9,198 bases of DNA from Gammaproteobacteria bacterium (GTDB lineage: Bacteria; Pseudomonadota; Gammaproteobacteria; Arenicellales; Arenicellaceae): assembly GCA_030426005.1 (NCBI GenBank), contig JAUHZM010000105.1, forward strand, positions 1 through 9,198. The letters are read 5' to 3'. The translations under genes and the position numbers were made by a program. The notes beneath the pieces are model-generated. The model ran no database searches, was not told where the DNA came from, and saw nothing but the letters and a program-made list of their open reading frames with translations. This document shows, one piece after another, positions 1 to 7,006 of the stretch; position 1 is the stretch's first letter, and the number at the start of each line of letters is the position of its first letter.

Positions 1-43
1 AACGAGTGATTTGTATTCCCGTCTGTTATGGACGTATTAATGC

Positions 44-640
44 CTACGCAGCGGTGGATTTATTTGCCAATTCTAATTTCGCCAGTGAGCGAACTTCGGC
101 GTTTCCAATGGCCGATAAGCTGCGGTGAAAGCGAGGATTCAGGCGATGGTAGTGTGCCAACAAAATTTGCAATACATCACCATGGCTAACCAGCAGTATG
201 GAGCGGTTGCTGTGTTCAGCCTCTAATGAATCGATCAGGTTTTGTGCACGTGCAAGTGTATCCATGACGGATTCCACATTGTGGTTCGAGGCATTTGGCG
301 AGTTAAGGTCGTTTTGCCAGACGTCGTCATAATGACGGTGGTCATTTAATTCCCAGTCGCCGAAAAAGCGTTCTCGGATGCGCTCATCTGTGACAATGTC
401 GTGCTTGCAGGCTACCACACTGTGTACAATTTCGGCAGTTTCGAACGCGCGGCGGTAATCTGAGCTGACGATCAGTGTGTCGCTGTGAATGCGAGACTTT
501 AATGCTGCGTTAATAACTTGATCGGCGCCCTTGGAGGTGAGCCCATAGCCATGTAAGGCGTTTTCCGGCGCGCTAACAATGAGTCCTTTTCGATTTGCAA
601 GGCTTTCGCCATGCCGCATCAGGGTGTATTGGTTTTGCAT
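44..640 (-). CDS. Histidine phosphatase family (phosphoglycerate-mutase-like) protein
   Basis: This is a 198-residue cytoplasmic phosphatase of the histidine phosphatase superfamily, which works through a phosphohistidine intermediate. The family signature LMRHGES sits at residues 7-13, with catalytic R9 and H10. The second arginine is in SSDYRRAFETA (R64 is the likely one). The acid-base glutamate is probably E90 (RIRERFFGD), and the second histidine is H153 in LLVSHGD. The catalytic set therefore looks complete and the length is normal for a single-domain member. No signal peptide is seen. Substrates in this family range from sugar phosphates to phosphoproteins and cannot be read from sequence. 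It is the last gene of a three-gene leftward operon, 17 bp after the PHP-glycosyltransferase gene, so it may remove phosphate from an intermediate or product of that pathway. No clear Shine-Dalgarno sequence precedes the ATG at 640; M8 would cut into the signature and is unlikely. Confidence 0.9.
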   Translation of the reverse strand: MQNQYTLMRHGESLANRKGLIVSAPENALHGYGLTSKGADQVINAALKSRIHSDTLIVSSDYRRAFETAEIVHSVVACKHDIVTDERIRERFFGDWELNDHRHYDDVWQNDLNSPNASNHNVESVMDTLARAQNLIDSLEAEHSNRSILLVSHGDVLQILLAHYHRLNPRFHRSLSAIGNAEVRSLAKLELANKSTAA

Positions 641-657
641 AACAGGGTAGTAAGTGA

Positions 658-3117
658 TTAAGCAGCTTTATTGGTGTTGTCTGTTTCAGGGCTGGATGGC
701 GTTGGGTCGGTCGGTACGATTTCCAGTTTGCTTGGCCGTTTTGTAGGCAGTAAACAGGCATCGCCCAACACAGCTTCAAAGACGGGTTGCCAATTATTTT
801 GTGTGTGTACATGTTCGGCACAGGCGCGTTTCAGTTGCGCCCATTGGTCGTCGTTGCTGTATTTCAGGCGGCGGTAGTGGTGGATCAATGAAATCCAGTC
901 GCCGGTGTCATCTGAGTGAATTACATGGCCGGTCGTATTGGGGTTGATGATTTCTTTAGGGCCGCCAGTTGCGGTCACTAGGCAGGGCAGGCCGCACGCT
1001 TGCGCTTCGAGTACCACCATGCCAAAGGTGTCAGTATGTGAGGGAAACACCAGTAAGTCGGAAGATTGATACCACTCAACCAGCTCTTCTGCACCGAGGC
1101 GTCCCGTGAACAACACATTGGATTGAGTGGCGAGCGTGTCTTTCAGGTTTGTCAGGTCCGGCCCGTCACCAGCGATCACCAGATTGTACATGCCGGGTTT
1201 TTGTTGATTAAGTTCGGCGAAAATCTTACTCAGTAGTTTGAGGTTTTTGTCTTCTGAAATCCGGCCGGCAAACAACAAGGTAAATCGGCCAAGTAATTGG
1301 TGTTTGCGTGTCATATCACGCGTTTGTATTGCGGGTCGGTACAGGTCTAGGTCCAGACCACGTGGAAAGATGCTCAGCCTATCTTGATTGAAGCCGGCTC
1401 GCGCGAGCTTGTTTAGGTAGAACTGGCTGGGCACGAATACTTGGTCGGACTGCCGGAAAAACGCATTGACGCAGGTATCAGCCAGCCGCGCCAACATGGA
1501 CTCGTCGGTCATTTTGAGAATTTGTTCGGCGAAATCCGTGTGGTACACGGTCTTAACCGGTAAATCCATCAACTTAGCGCACACCATAGCGGCGATTCCG
1601 AGCGGACCGGGTGTGGAAATAACGATTTGATCGGGTTGCTCAAAGACCAGTTTACGCATCACATTTAATAGCGAGGGAAAGCCAATTTTTTGTGTTTCGT
1701 AACCGGGTAGCACCACCTGTTTGATCGGGTGGAAATTCAAACAGTTCTTTGGCAGAGGCGTGTTCAACTTCGACTCGTCTACGCAGGTCACCAGCTTCAT
1801 CTGATAGCCTTGACGTACACTATGCGTGGCAATCTGATGCAAGGTGATCGACACGCCGTTCAGGTCATCAATGGTGTCAGTGAACCAGAGCGCTTTTTCG
1901 GTGTACTGATGGCGCGTGCTTTCGATCAGACCGCGTTTGATATCCGCCTTCAGGACCTGATGGCGCATGGCGCCAACAAAGGGTGCCGCCAACAGGGTCA
2001 TTGGAAACAGCGTCGCGATTTTGTTAAACGCTTTGAAGATGTCACCTTTGGGGAGCTGCTTGGTTAGCGCAGATACCACCGAACAAAACATCTCGTCATG
2101 CATTTCTGCAATGTGCACATAGGTTTGCGGGATTTTGGCGGCGATGTCTTTGCCCATATCCTGCGAGATCTGTAACAACAGCGCATGCAGGGTCTTATGG
2201 GTTTTACTGTTTTTCTTCTTCAGATAGCGCAATGACTGGCTTTTTTTGAAGCGCTTGAGCAGGTTTCCCTCGTTGCCGTCAAAGAACAACTCCAAAAAGT
2301 CATTCATCTTGGAGTCGGTGTACTTCGGGTCGCGATCCAAACGGTAATCGTGAATGTGTTTAATTACGCCAGTGGCGTAAGACTCAAAACTGCCGTGCAG
2401 ACCATTACCTAGGCATTTTTTGTCGCGTAATTGCGCAATGAATTCGTCCACCGTGTTGGCGTCACACTGGGTAAATGCAGTGCCGATCAAAATACCGCAG
2501 TGATCATCTGAGCCACCGGTATAGCCTTTGATCCATGGATCATCGCTGATGGGTGTGATGCCGTGTTTATCGCGCATTTCGGTGATCTTATCTTCATTCA
2601 AGGATTGCAGGTAGCCATGCAATAGCAGATTGTTTTGCGCTCCTGAACCGCCGTTTATTATCTCGAATACATCGAACATCAGAACAAGCTTTTCGATGTG
2701 TTCAAATGTTAGGCGCCCATCCTGATCATAAGTCGCGTGTGCAACAGAGTAAGCAATACGGTGTTCAATGATGTAGTCGCGCAGCTCATAAATGTCGTCT
2801 GCTATACGTCGCATGTCTGCGTATTCGGACGCGGAGATACCGTACACCAGAATGTGAATCTTGCAATTGTCTTCTGGGAAGTAGGTGGTGATTTCGCAGG
2901 AGATAAAGCACTCGTTTGGATGCAAGTGAACCAGTTCCAAGCTACCACGGATGTCATCGTGATCGGTTAAGGTCACAAATGCCATACCGCGCGATTTTGC
3001 CTGTTGGTAAACCGTTTCTGGTTCGGTAAAACTCTCCGGGGAGTTGTACGCGCGATGCGCCCAGGTGCTCGGATAGTCTGAATATTTGGAATGAACGTGG
3101 AGATCTGCTTTAGCCAT
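658..3117 (-). CDS. PHP-domain phosphoesterase fused to GT4 glycosyltransferase
   Basis: This 819-residue protein has two catalytic regions. Residues 1 to about 260 are a PHP metallophosphoesterase domain. All expected metal ligands are visible: H7 and H9 (DLHVHS), D14, H53 (TDHDD), E75 (SCEIT), H88 (KIHIL), H127 (VAHA), and D204 with H206 (GSDDH). A helical, basic linker (about 270-400) leads to a GT-B glycosyltransferase of family GT4. That domain starts at WFTDTIDDLNGVS (411-423), with AGDGP at 649-653 in the donor-binding half and a TDTFGMVVLEA segment at 695-705. In this segment D696 and E704 stand in for the usual EX7E pair. The C-terminal 30 residues are Pro/Thr/Ser-rich and probably disordered. 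It has no membrane segments and probably acts at the cytoplasmic face of the inner membrane. It lies between an acyltransferase gene (6 bp upstream) and a phosphatase gene. A role in glycolipid synthesis is inferred; the donor, acceptor and PHP substrate are unknown. Confidence 0.88.
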   Translation of the reverse strand: MAKADLHVHSKYSDYPSTWAHRAYNSPESFTEPETVYQQAKSRGMAFVTLTDHDDIRGSLELVHLHPNECFISCEITTYFPEDNCKIHILVYGISASEYADMRRIADDIYELRDYIIEHRIAYSVAHATYDQDGRLTFEHIEKLVLMFDVFEIINGGSGAQNNLLLHGYLQSLNEDKITEMRDKHGITPISDDPWIKGYTGGSDDHCGILIGTAFTQCDANTVDEFIAQLRDKKCLGNGLHGSFESYATGVIKHIHDYRLDRDPKYTDSKMNDFLELFFDGNEGNLLKRFKKSQSLRYLKKKNSKTHKTLHALLLQISQDMGKDIAAKIPQTYVHIAEMHDEMFCSVVSALTKQLPKGDIFKAFNKIATLFPMTLLAAPFVGAMRHQVLKADIKRGLIESTRHQYTEKALWFTDTIDDLNGVSITLHQIATHSVRQGYQMKLVTCVDESKLNTPLPKNCLNFHPIKQVVLPGYETQKIGFPSLLNVMRKLVFEQPDQIVISTPGPLGIAAMVCAKLMDLPVKTVYHTDFAEQILKMTDESMLARLADTCVNAFFRQSDQVFVPSQFYLNKLARAGFNQDRLSIFPRGLDLDLYRPAIQTRDMTRKHQLLGRFTLLFAGRISEDKNLKLLSKIFAELNQQKPGMYNLVIAGDGPDLTNLKDTLATQSNVLFTGRLGAEELVEWYQSSDLLVFPSHTDTFGMVVLEAQACGLPCLVTATGGPKEIINPNTTGHVIHSDDTGDWISLIHHYRRLKYSNDDQWAQLKRACAEHVHTQNNWQPVFEAVLGDACLLPTKRPSKLEIVPTDPTPSSPETDNTNKAA

Positions 3118-3123
3118 GTCAGG

Positions 3124-4137
3124 TCACTCGGAGCTGGGGTTTAAATATCGTTTGCGCTTGCTGGCTTTGATGTGTGCCAGATCGACCACCATGAGGCCGT
3201 CAATGCAAAATGAAAATTCTGGGTCGATATTAAAGTCGATGAATCGAACACCTTCAGGTTCACATAATTCGGTGTAGTGTTTGTACAAGGTTGGCAGGCT
3301 TACACGCTGCGTTTTTAACACGTGCTTAAGGTACTTGGACGCATGGTCGAAGGGTTTGTCTCGATAGCTTTCAAGTATGCTGCGATTGGTCTGATAGGGT
3401 AGACGGGCAGTCGCAAAATCCGTGTAATTGTCCGGTTGAAAATAGTGCTGATAGCACGCCACGATGTGTTGCTTGGCGAGGTCTGGTAAGTCGTTAGAAA
3501 TACTGACTGCGCCAAACAGGTAGCGTACATTTGGGTGCGAGTGCAGATACGCGCCAATTCCTTGCCATAGATAATCAAGACCGCGTTTAGTCCAATATTT
3601 TGGCTGAATAAAGCTGCGCCCCAGTTCCAGTGCTTGCGGCATGATGTCGATCATGCGTGAACCAAAGTCAAACAAGCCGTAGGTATAGAGCTTATGGACT
3701 TGCTCGCCGTGTTGCGTATCCACTAAATCGAACGCCTCACCAATGCGATACGAACCGACGATTTCAGATGCCTCGTCATTCCACAATACAATTTGGCGAT
3801 AATAATAGTCGAAAGCGTCGATATCGCGGCTGCGCTGTGTGCCTTCACCGACGGCGCGGAATGTCAGCTCGCGAAGTCGCCCGAGCTCACGTAGTACACT
3901 TGAGTTCGGTTTGCAGTGACATAGATAGATTTGTTTACCGTCTGGCGTAACACCGAGTTTGCGAGACTGGGCGAGTTCCCGACGCAGTTTATGTCGAGGT
4001 TCTGGGAATGCGATCGGTTCAGGTAAAAAAGACTGCTTACGACGCTTCGTAAACAAATACTTAGCCCGACTGTTTAGATAGGCTAAGTAGCTAAGATCAG
4101 TTTGTTGCTCAACGAGTTCGTTTGATAACTGTCTCAT
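3124..4137 (-). CDS. GNAT-fold N-acyltransferase, OlsB/GlsB/OlsF-like (amino-acid lipid synthesis)
   Basis: This 337-residue protein belongs to the Acetyltransf_5 / hemolysin-like GNAT family. The family includes OlsB (ornithine N-acyltransferase), the N-acyl half of OlsF, and GlsB (glycine lipid synthesis). These enzymes move a 3-hydroxyacyl chain from acyl-ACP to an amino acid. Visible landmarks are LRELTFRAVGEGT (88-100), an IVGSYRIG strand (126-133), ELGRSFIQPKYW (171-182), RYLFGAVSISN (205-215) and a C-terminal FNIDPEFSFCIDGLMVVDL segment (302-320) typical of the family. The first 75 or so residues are a basic extension outside the core. The pattern resembles GlsB/OlsF-type proteins more than compact OlsB. 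No PlsC/OlsA-type O-acyltransferase is seen in the window, so the second acylation partner would be elsewhere. It is the first gene of the leftward operon behind a Pho-box-like site. AAGAGTGG (4148-4141) precedes the ATG as a plausible ribosome site. The amino-acid substrate cannot be told. Confidence 0.8.
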   Translation of the reverse strand: MRQLSNELVEQQTDLSYLAYLNSRAKYLFTKRRKQSFLPEPIAFPEPRHKLRRELAQSRKLGVTPDGKQIYLCHCKPNSSVLRELGRLRELTFRAVGEGTQRSRDIDAFDYYYRQIVLWNDEASEIVGSYRIGEAFDLVDTQHGEQVHKLYTYGLFDFGSRMIDIMPQALELGRSFIQPKYWTKRGLDYLWQGIGAYLHSHPNVRYLFGAVSISNDLPDLAKQHIVACYQHYFQPDNYTDFATARLPYQTNRSILESYRDKPFDHASKYLKHVLKTQRVSLPTLYKHYTELCEPEGVRFIDFNIDPEFSFCIDGLMVVDLAHIKASKRKRYLNPSSE

Positions 4138-4190
4138 AAACCACTCTTATGTGTATTGTTTTGGCGAGAGTAGTCTGCCTTTGTGACTAA

Positions 4191-4196
4191 ACGATA
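4191..4196 (-). promoter_or_regulatory. Candidate -10 hexamer for the leftward operon
   Basis: TATCGT on the minus strand matches TATAAT at 4 of 6 positions and lies 8 bp downstream of the Pho box, with no good -35, as expected for an activator-dependent promoter. TTTAGT (4191-4186) is an alternative that also matches at 4 of 6 positions. Confidence 0.4.
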
Positions 4197-4204
4197 ACGA
4201 TTTA

Positions 4205-4222
4205 ATGACGGTTGTGTGACAG
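4205..4222 (-). promoter_or_regulatory. Pho box (PhoB-binding site) upstream of the leftward operon
   Basis: Read on the minus strand, the site is CTGTCAC-ACAA-CCGTCAT. The PhoB consensus is two CTGTCAT half-sites separated by a 4-bp AT-rich spacer. Each half-site here matches 6 of 7 positions and the spacer length is exact. It lies about 68 bp before the acyltransferase ATG. A candidate -10 (TATCGT, 4196-4191) follows after 8 bp, as at PhoB-activated promoters where the box replaces the -35. PhoB control is inferred from the match alone. Confidence 0.66.
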
Positions 4223-4264
4223 CACGAAAATCTCAAAATAGTCGCTGACAGCGTAGAAAATGCT

Positions 4265-4293
4265 TTGACTCTAAAATACGAAATAACTATAGT
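4265..4293 (+). promoter_or_regulatory. Sigma70-type promoter for the winged-helix regulator and O-antigen operon
   Basis: A -35 element TTGACT (4265-4270, 5 of 6 match) is followed after exactly 17 bp by a -10 element TATAGT (4288-4293, 5 of 6 match). Transcription would start at about 4299-4302, directly at the ATG at 4303. This leaves almost no 5' leader. Confidence 0.75.
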
Positions 4294-4311
4294 GTTCACG
4301 CAATGAACACT
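4291..4311. promoter_or_regulatory. Inverted-repeat operator over -10, start site and start codon
   Basis: Perfect 8-bp arms AGTGTTCA (4291-4298) and TGAACACT (4304-4311) flank a 5-bp centre. The palindrome overlaps the end of the -10, the likely transcription start and the ATG. A protein bound here would block RNA polymerase. The adjacent winged-helix protein is the natural candidate, which would make the gene self-repressing. That link is inferred. Confidence 0.6.
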
Positions 4312-4956
4312 CGCCAATCCAATACCACTTCTGACAAGGAAAACCAGCTCACTTTGGAGCTGTTAAAGGCCATTGATCAGAAAGATGACATCAGTCAGCG
4401 CCATCTGGCGCAGCAGATGGGCGTGGCATTGGGTTTGGCTAACTCATACCTCAAACGCTGTGTGAAAAAAGGCTGGATTAAAATCTCTACCGCACCGGCG
4501 AATCGCTATATGTATTATCTGACGCCGACGGGATTTGCCGAGAAGGCACGATTGACGGCCGAATTTTTTAGCACATCATTGGCGTTATTTCGTCAGTCCG
4601 GTGATGAGTACACATCCATCTTTGAACACTGTGCCCAACGGCAGTACTCGCGTATTGTGCTGGCCGGTTTGTCTGATCTGACTGAGATCGCGTTGATGCG
4701 TGGCCTCCAGAGTCGCGCGAACTTAGTTGCGGTGTATCAGCCGGGGGCAGGGCGTAGTGACTTTTTCGACGTGCCGGTGGTTTCTGTGCTGCCAGCGATC
4801 GATCAATACGATTGTGTGGTGCTGACTTCCATGGAGCAGACCAATGAGTTGCTGAGTGAACTAGAAGTAACTGTAAGCCAAGATCGGCTATTTGTGCATG
4901 AGATGCTGATGACGATGAAGTATCGTCAGGCCGCAGAGGCGGAACTTTCTGAGTAG
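4303..4956 (+). CDS. Winged helix-turn-helix transcriptional regulator with C-terminal Rossmann-like domain
   Basis: This 217-residue cytoplasmic protein is probably a DNA-binding regulator of the surface-polysaccharide operon it leads. Residues about 15-80 form a MarR/ArsR-like winged helix. The helix-turn-helix is around ISQRHLAQQMGVALGLANSYLKRCVKKG (30-57), and the wing ends in YYLTPTGFAEK (71-81). Residues about 115-170 (RIVLAGLSDLTEIALMRGL onward) alternate strands and helices like a small nucleotide- or CoA-binding fold and may sense a metabolite. The ATG at 4303 is the only ATG, GTG or TTG in frame after the upstream stop at 4246. It has no Shine-Dalgarno and sits at the predicted transcription start. 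A TTG at 4354, preceded by AAGGA (4336-4340, spacing 13), is a weaker alternative that would keep the helix-turn-helix. rfbB follows after about 39 bp on the same strand. The regulated targets and ligand are unknown. Confidence 0.85.
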   Translation: MNTRQSNTTSDKENQLTLELLKAIDQKDDISQRHLAQQMGVALGLANSYLKRCVKKGWIKISTAPANRYMYYLTPTGFAEKARLTAEFFSTSLALFRQSGDEYTSIFEHCAQRQYSRIVLAGLSDLTEIALMRGLQSRANLVAVYQPGAGRSDFFDVPVVSVLPAIDQYDCVVLTSMEQTNELLSELEVTVSQDRLFVHEMLMTMKYRQAAEAELSE

Positions 4957-4995
4957 ACGGTCAATCAAGCCAAATTTAACCTAGAGAATATATTG

Positions 4996-6051
4996 ATGAG
5001 TAAAACGGTCTTTTTAACCGGTGGTGCGGGATTTATCGGTTCTGCCTTGGTGCGTTATTTAATTAATGAAACCGATGTCACGGTGGTTAATGTTGATAAG
5101 CTAACGTATGCCGGAAGCCTGCATTCACTTGGTGGTGCGGATGCCAGTCCGCGACACAAATTTCATCAGGAAGATATCGTTGACGCCGACACAATGCAGC
5201 GCCTGGTCGCAGAGTATCAACCGGACTACATTATGCACCTGGCAGCAGAGTCGCATGTGGATCGTTCAATTGATGGTCCGGGCGAGTTTATTCAAACCAA
5301 TATCGTTGGCACCTATACCTTGCTTCAAGTTGCGCTCGAATATTATCAGTCACTGGAAGGCGCTAAGCGCGATGCGTTTAAGTTTCATCATATCTCTACT
5401 GACGAAGTGTATGGCAGTTTGGGTGAAACAGGGCTGTTCACTGAAACCACCCGTTACAAGCCGAATTCGCCGTATTCAGCCAGTAAGGCGAGTTCGGATC
5501 ATTTGGTCCGCGCCTGGAATAAAACCTACGATCTTCCGGTGGTGATTTCGAATTGTTCGAACAACTATGGACCGTACCAGTTCCCTGAGAAATTAATTCC
5601 GCTGGTCATCAACAAAGCAGTGGCTGGAGAGCCGCTGCCGATTTACGGTAAAGGCGATAATATCCGCGACTGGTTGTTTGTGGATGATCACGTCAAGGCG
5701 TTATGGAAAATTGTCACCGAAGGCGAAAACGGTGAGGTCTACAATGTTGGCGGGCACAACGAGAAGACCAATATTGATGTGGTTAAAACCATTTGTCAGA
5801 TTCTCGATGAGATTCGTCCTCGCGAAGATGGCAAACACTACGAAGAGCAAATTACTTTTGTAAAAGATCGACCTGGCCACGATCGCCGCTACGCGATTGA
5901 CGCGCAAAAAATTGCCCGTGAACTCGGCTGGACGCCAGAAGAAACCTTCGAGTCCGGCATCCGTAAAACGGTGACATGGTATCTGGATAACGCTGACTGG
6001 ATTGAGAAGGTCTCTGGTGAGTATCGCGGCGGCCGCTTAGGCGCCAAATAA
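4996..6051 (+). CDS. rfbB: dTDP-glucose 4,6-dehydratase
   Basis: RfbB (RmlB) converts dTDP-glucose to dTDP-4-keto-6-deoxyglucose using bound NAD+, the second step toward dTDP-rhamnose and other dTDP-6-deoxy sugars. The 351-residue protein is a short-chain dehydrogenase/reductase of the extended type. Its NAD-binding motif GGAGFIGS is at residues 9-16. The dehydratase signature STDEVYG places the catalytic T-D-E at 135-137. The YSASK motif gives Y160 and K164. RDWLFVDDH and an RPGHDRRYAID segment near the C-terminus are typical of the family. The length is normal. I start at the ATG at 4996 rather than the overlapping TTG at 4993, because AGAG at 4983-4986 is then well spaced. rfbA follows 24 bp later. 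Confidence 0.97.
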   Translation: MSKTVFLTGGAGFIGSALVRYLINETDVTVVNVDKLTYAGSLHSLGGADASPRHKFHQEDIVDADTMQRLVAEYQPDYIMHLAAESHVDRSIDGPGEFIQTNIVGTYTLLQVALEYYQSLEGAKRDAFKFHHISTDEVYGSLGETGLFTETTRYKPNSPYSASKASSDHLVRAWNKTYDLPVVISNCSNNYGPYQFPEKLIPLVINKAVAGEPLPIYGKGDNIRDWLFVDDHVKALWKIVTEGENGEVYNVGGHNEKTNIDVVKTICQILDEIRPREDGKHYEEQITFVKDRPGHDRRYAIDAQKIARELGWTPEETFESGIRKTVTWYLDNADWIEKVSGEYRGGRLGAK

Positions 6052-6075
6052 GCAAACACAAACGGAGAGAATCAC

Positions 6076-6966
6076 ATGAGAGGCATTATTTTAGCGGGCG
6101 GCTCGGGAACGCGCTTACATCCAGTTACGCAGGCAGTGTCCAAGCAACTGCTGCCAGTCTACGACAAGCCGATGATTTACTACCCCTTGTCGTCATTGAT
6201 GTTGGCGGGTATTCGCGACATTTTGATAATTTCGACACCTCAAGATACACCGCGTTTTCAGCAATTATTGCGTGGTGGTGAGCAGTGGGGTTTGAATATT
6301 TCCTATGCAGTTCAGCCGTCGCCGGACGGCTTAGCGCAAGCATTTATTATTGGCTCCGAATTTATTGGCAACGAGGATTGCGCCTTAGTTCTAGGCGACA
6401 ACGTCTTCCACGGCGCTGATTTGAGTAAGAATCTGAAAGCGGCAGGGGAGAAAACCAGTGGCGCGACGGTGTTTGCGTATCCTGTGCATGATCCTGAGCG
6501 CTATGGTGTGGTGGATTTTGATAAAGACTGGAATGCGATCAGCCTGGAAGAAAAGCCGACCAATCCAAAGTCAAACTACGCCGTAACTGGCTTGTATTTC
6601 TATGATAATCGCGTCGTAGATATTGCTAAAAATATTGCGCCATCGCCGCGTGGTGAACTCGAGATCACCGACGTAAACAAGCAGTATTTAGAGTGGGGCG
6701 AATTGTCAGTACAGGTGTTCGGTCGTGGCCTAGCTTGGCTCGATATGGGTACCCATGAGTCGCTGCTCCAAGCGTCGATGTTTATCGAAACAATCGAGAG
6801 TCGACAAGGCTTGAAAGTCGCTTGCCTAGAAGAGATTGCCTACCGACAAGGGTTTATTGGCGATAATGAATTGGCGCAGGCGGCCGAGCAGTACGCAAAG
6901 AGTGGCTATGGTCAGTATTTGCAGACCATTTTGGAACATAAACATCAGTTTCCAAGTATCGACTAA
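6076..6966 (+). CDS. rfbA: Glucose-1-phosphate thymidylyltransferase
   Basis: RfbA (RmlA) joins dTTP and glucose-1-phosphate to make dTDP-glucose, the first step of the pathway continued by RfbB. The 296-residue length is normal. The nucleotidyltransferase signature AGGSGTRLHP is at residues 7-16, with KQLLPVYDKPMIYYPL at 23-38 supplying the substrate-binding lysine. The metal-binding aspartate is D108 in LGDNVFHG. VTGLYFYDN, EITDVNKQYL and WLDMGTHESL are further family blocks. A good ribosome site GGAGAG (6064-6069) precedes the ATG by 6 bases. The rfbC and rfbD genes that would complete dTDP-L-rhamnose are not in the window, so the final sugar could be rhamnose or another dTDP-6-deoxy or amino sugar. 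Confidence 0.97.
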   Translation: MRGIILAGGSGTRLHPVTQAVSKQLLPVYDKPMIYYPLSSLMLAGIRDILIISTPQDTPRFQQLLRGGEQWGLNISYAVQPSPDGLAQAFIIGSEFIGNEDCALVLGDNVFHGADLSKNLKAAGEKTSGATVFAYPVHDPERYGVVDFDKDWNAISLEEKPTNPKSNYAVTGLYFYDNRVVDIAKNIAPSPRGELEITDVNKQYLEWGELSVQVFGRGLAWLDMGTHESLLQASMFIETIESRQGLKVACLEEIAYRQGFIGDNELAQAAEQYAKSGYGQYLQTILEHKHQFPSID

Positions 6967-7006
6967 TATTGACACGAGTGCGCTCGTTCCATCGCCGATG
7001 AGCGAT
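6967..7006 (+). other. rfbA-wzm spacer with two small hairpins
   Basis: The spacer between rfbA and wzm holds ACGAG/CTCGT (6974-6978 and 6983-6987) and ATCGC/GCGAT (6991-6995 and 7002-7006). The second stem covers part of the ATG at 7005. Neither is followed by a T-run, so a terminator is unlikely. A modest effect on wzm translation is possible. Confidence 0.3.

Noticed and set aside
1729..2067. Open frame of 112 codons on the plus strand
   Set aside because: It lies wholly opposite the PHP-GT4 gene, whose protein has clear motifs through this region. It shows no recognisable domain or ribosome site.
3657..3950. Open frame of 97 codons on the plus strand
   Set aside because: It is antisense to conserved blocks of the acyltransferase, and its Arg/Cys/His-rich product is typical of a shadow frame.
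4623..4630. Second operator half-site TGAACACT inside the regulator gene
   Set aside because: There is no matching opposite arm nearby. Single GTGTTCA-like half-sites also occur inside the leftward genes and look like chance.
5108..5545. Open frame of 145 codons on the plus strand inside rfbB
   Set aside because: It is a +1-type shadow of rfbB, which has full catalytic motifs in its own frame.
6974..6987. Possible terminator after rfbA
   Set aside because: The stem is only 5 bp with no T-run, and the operon clearly continues into wzm.
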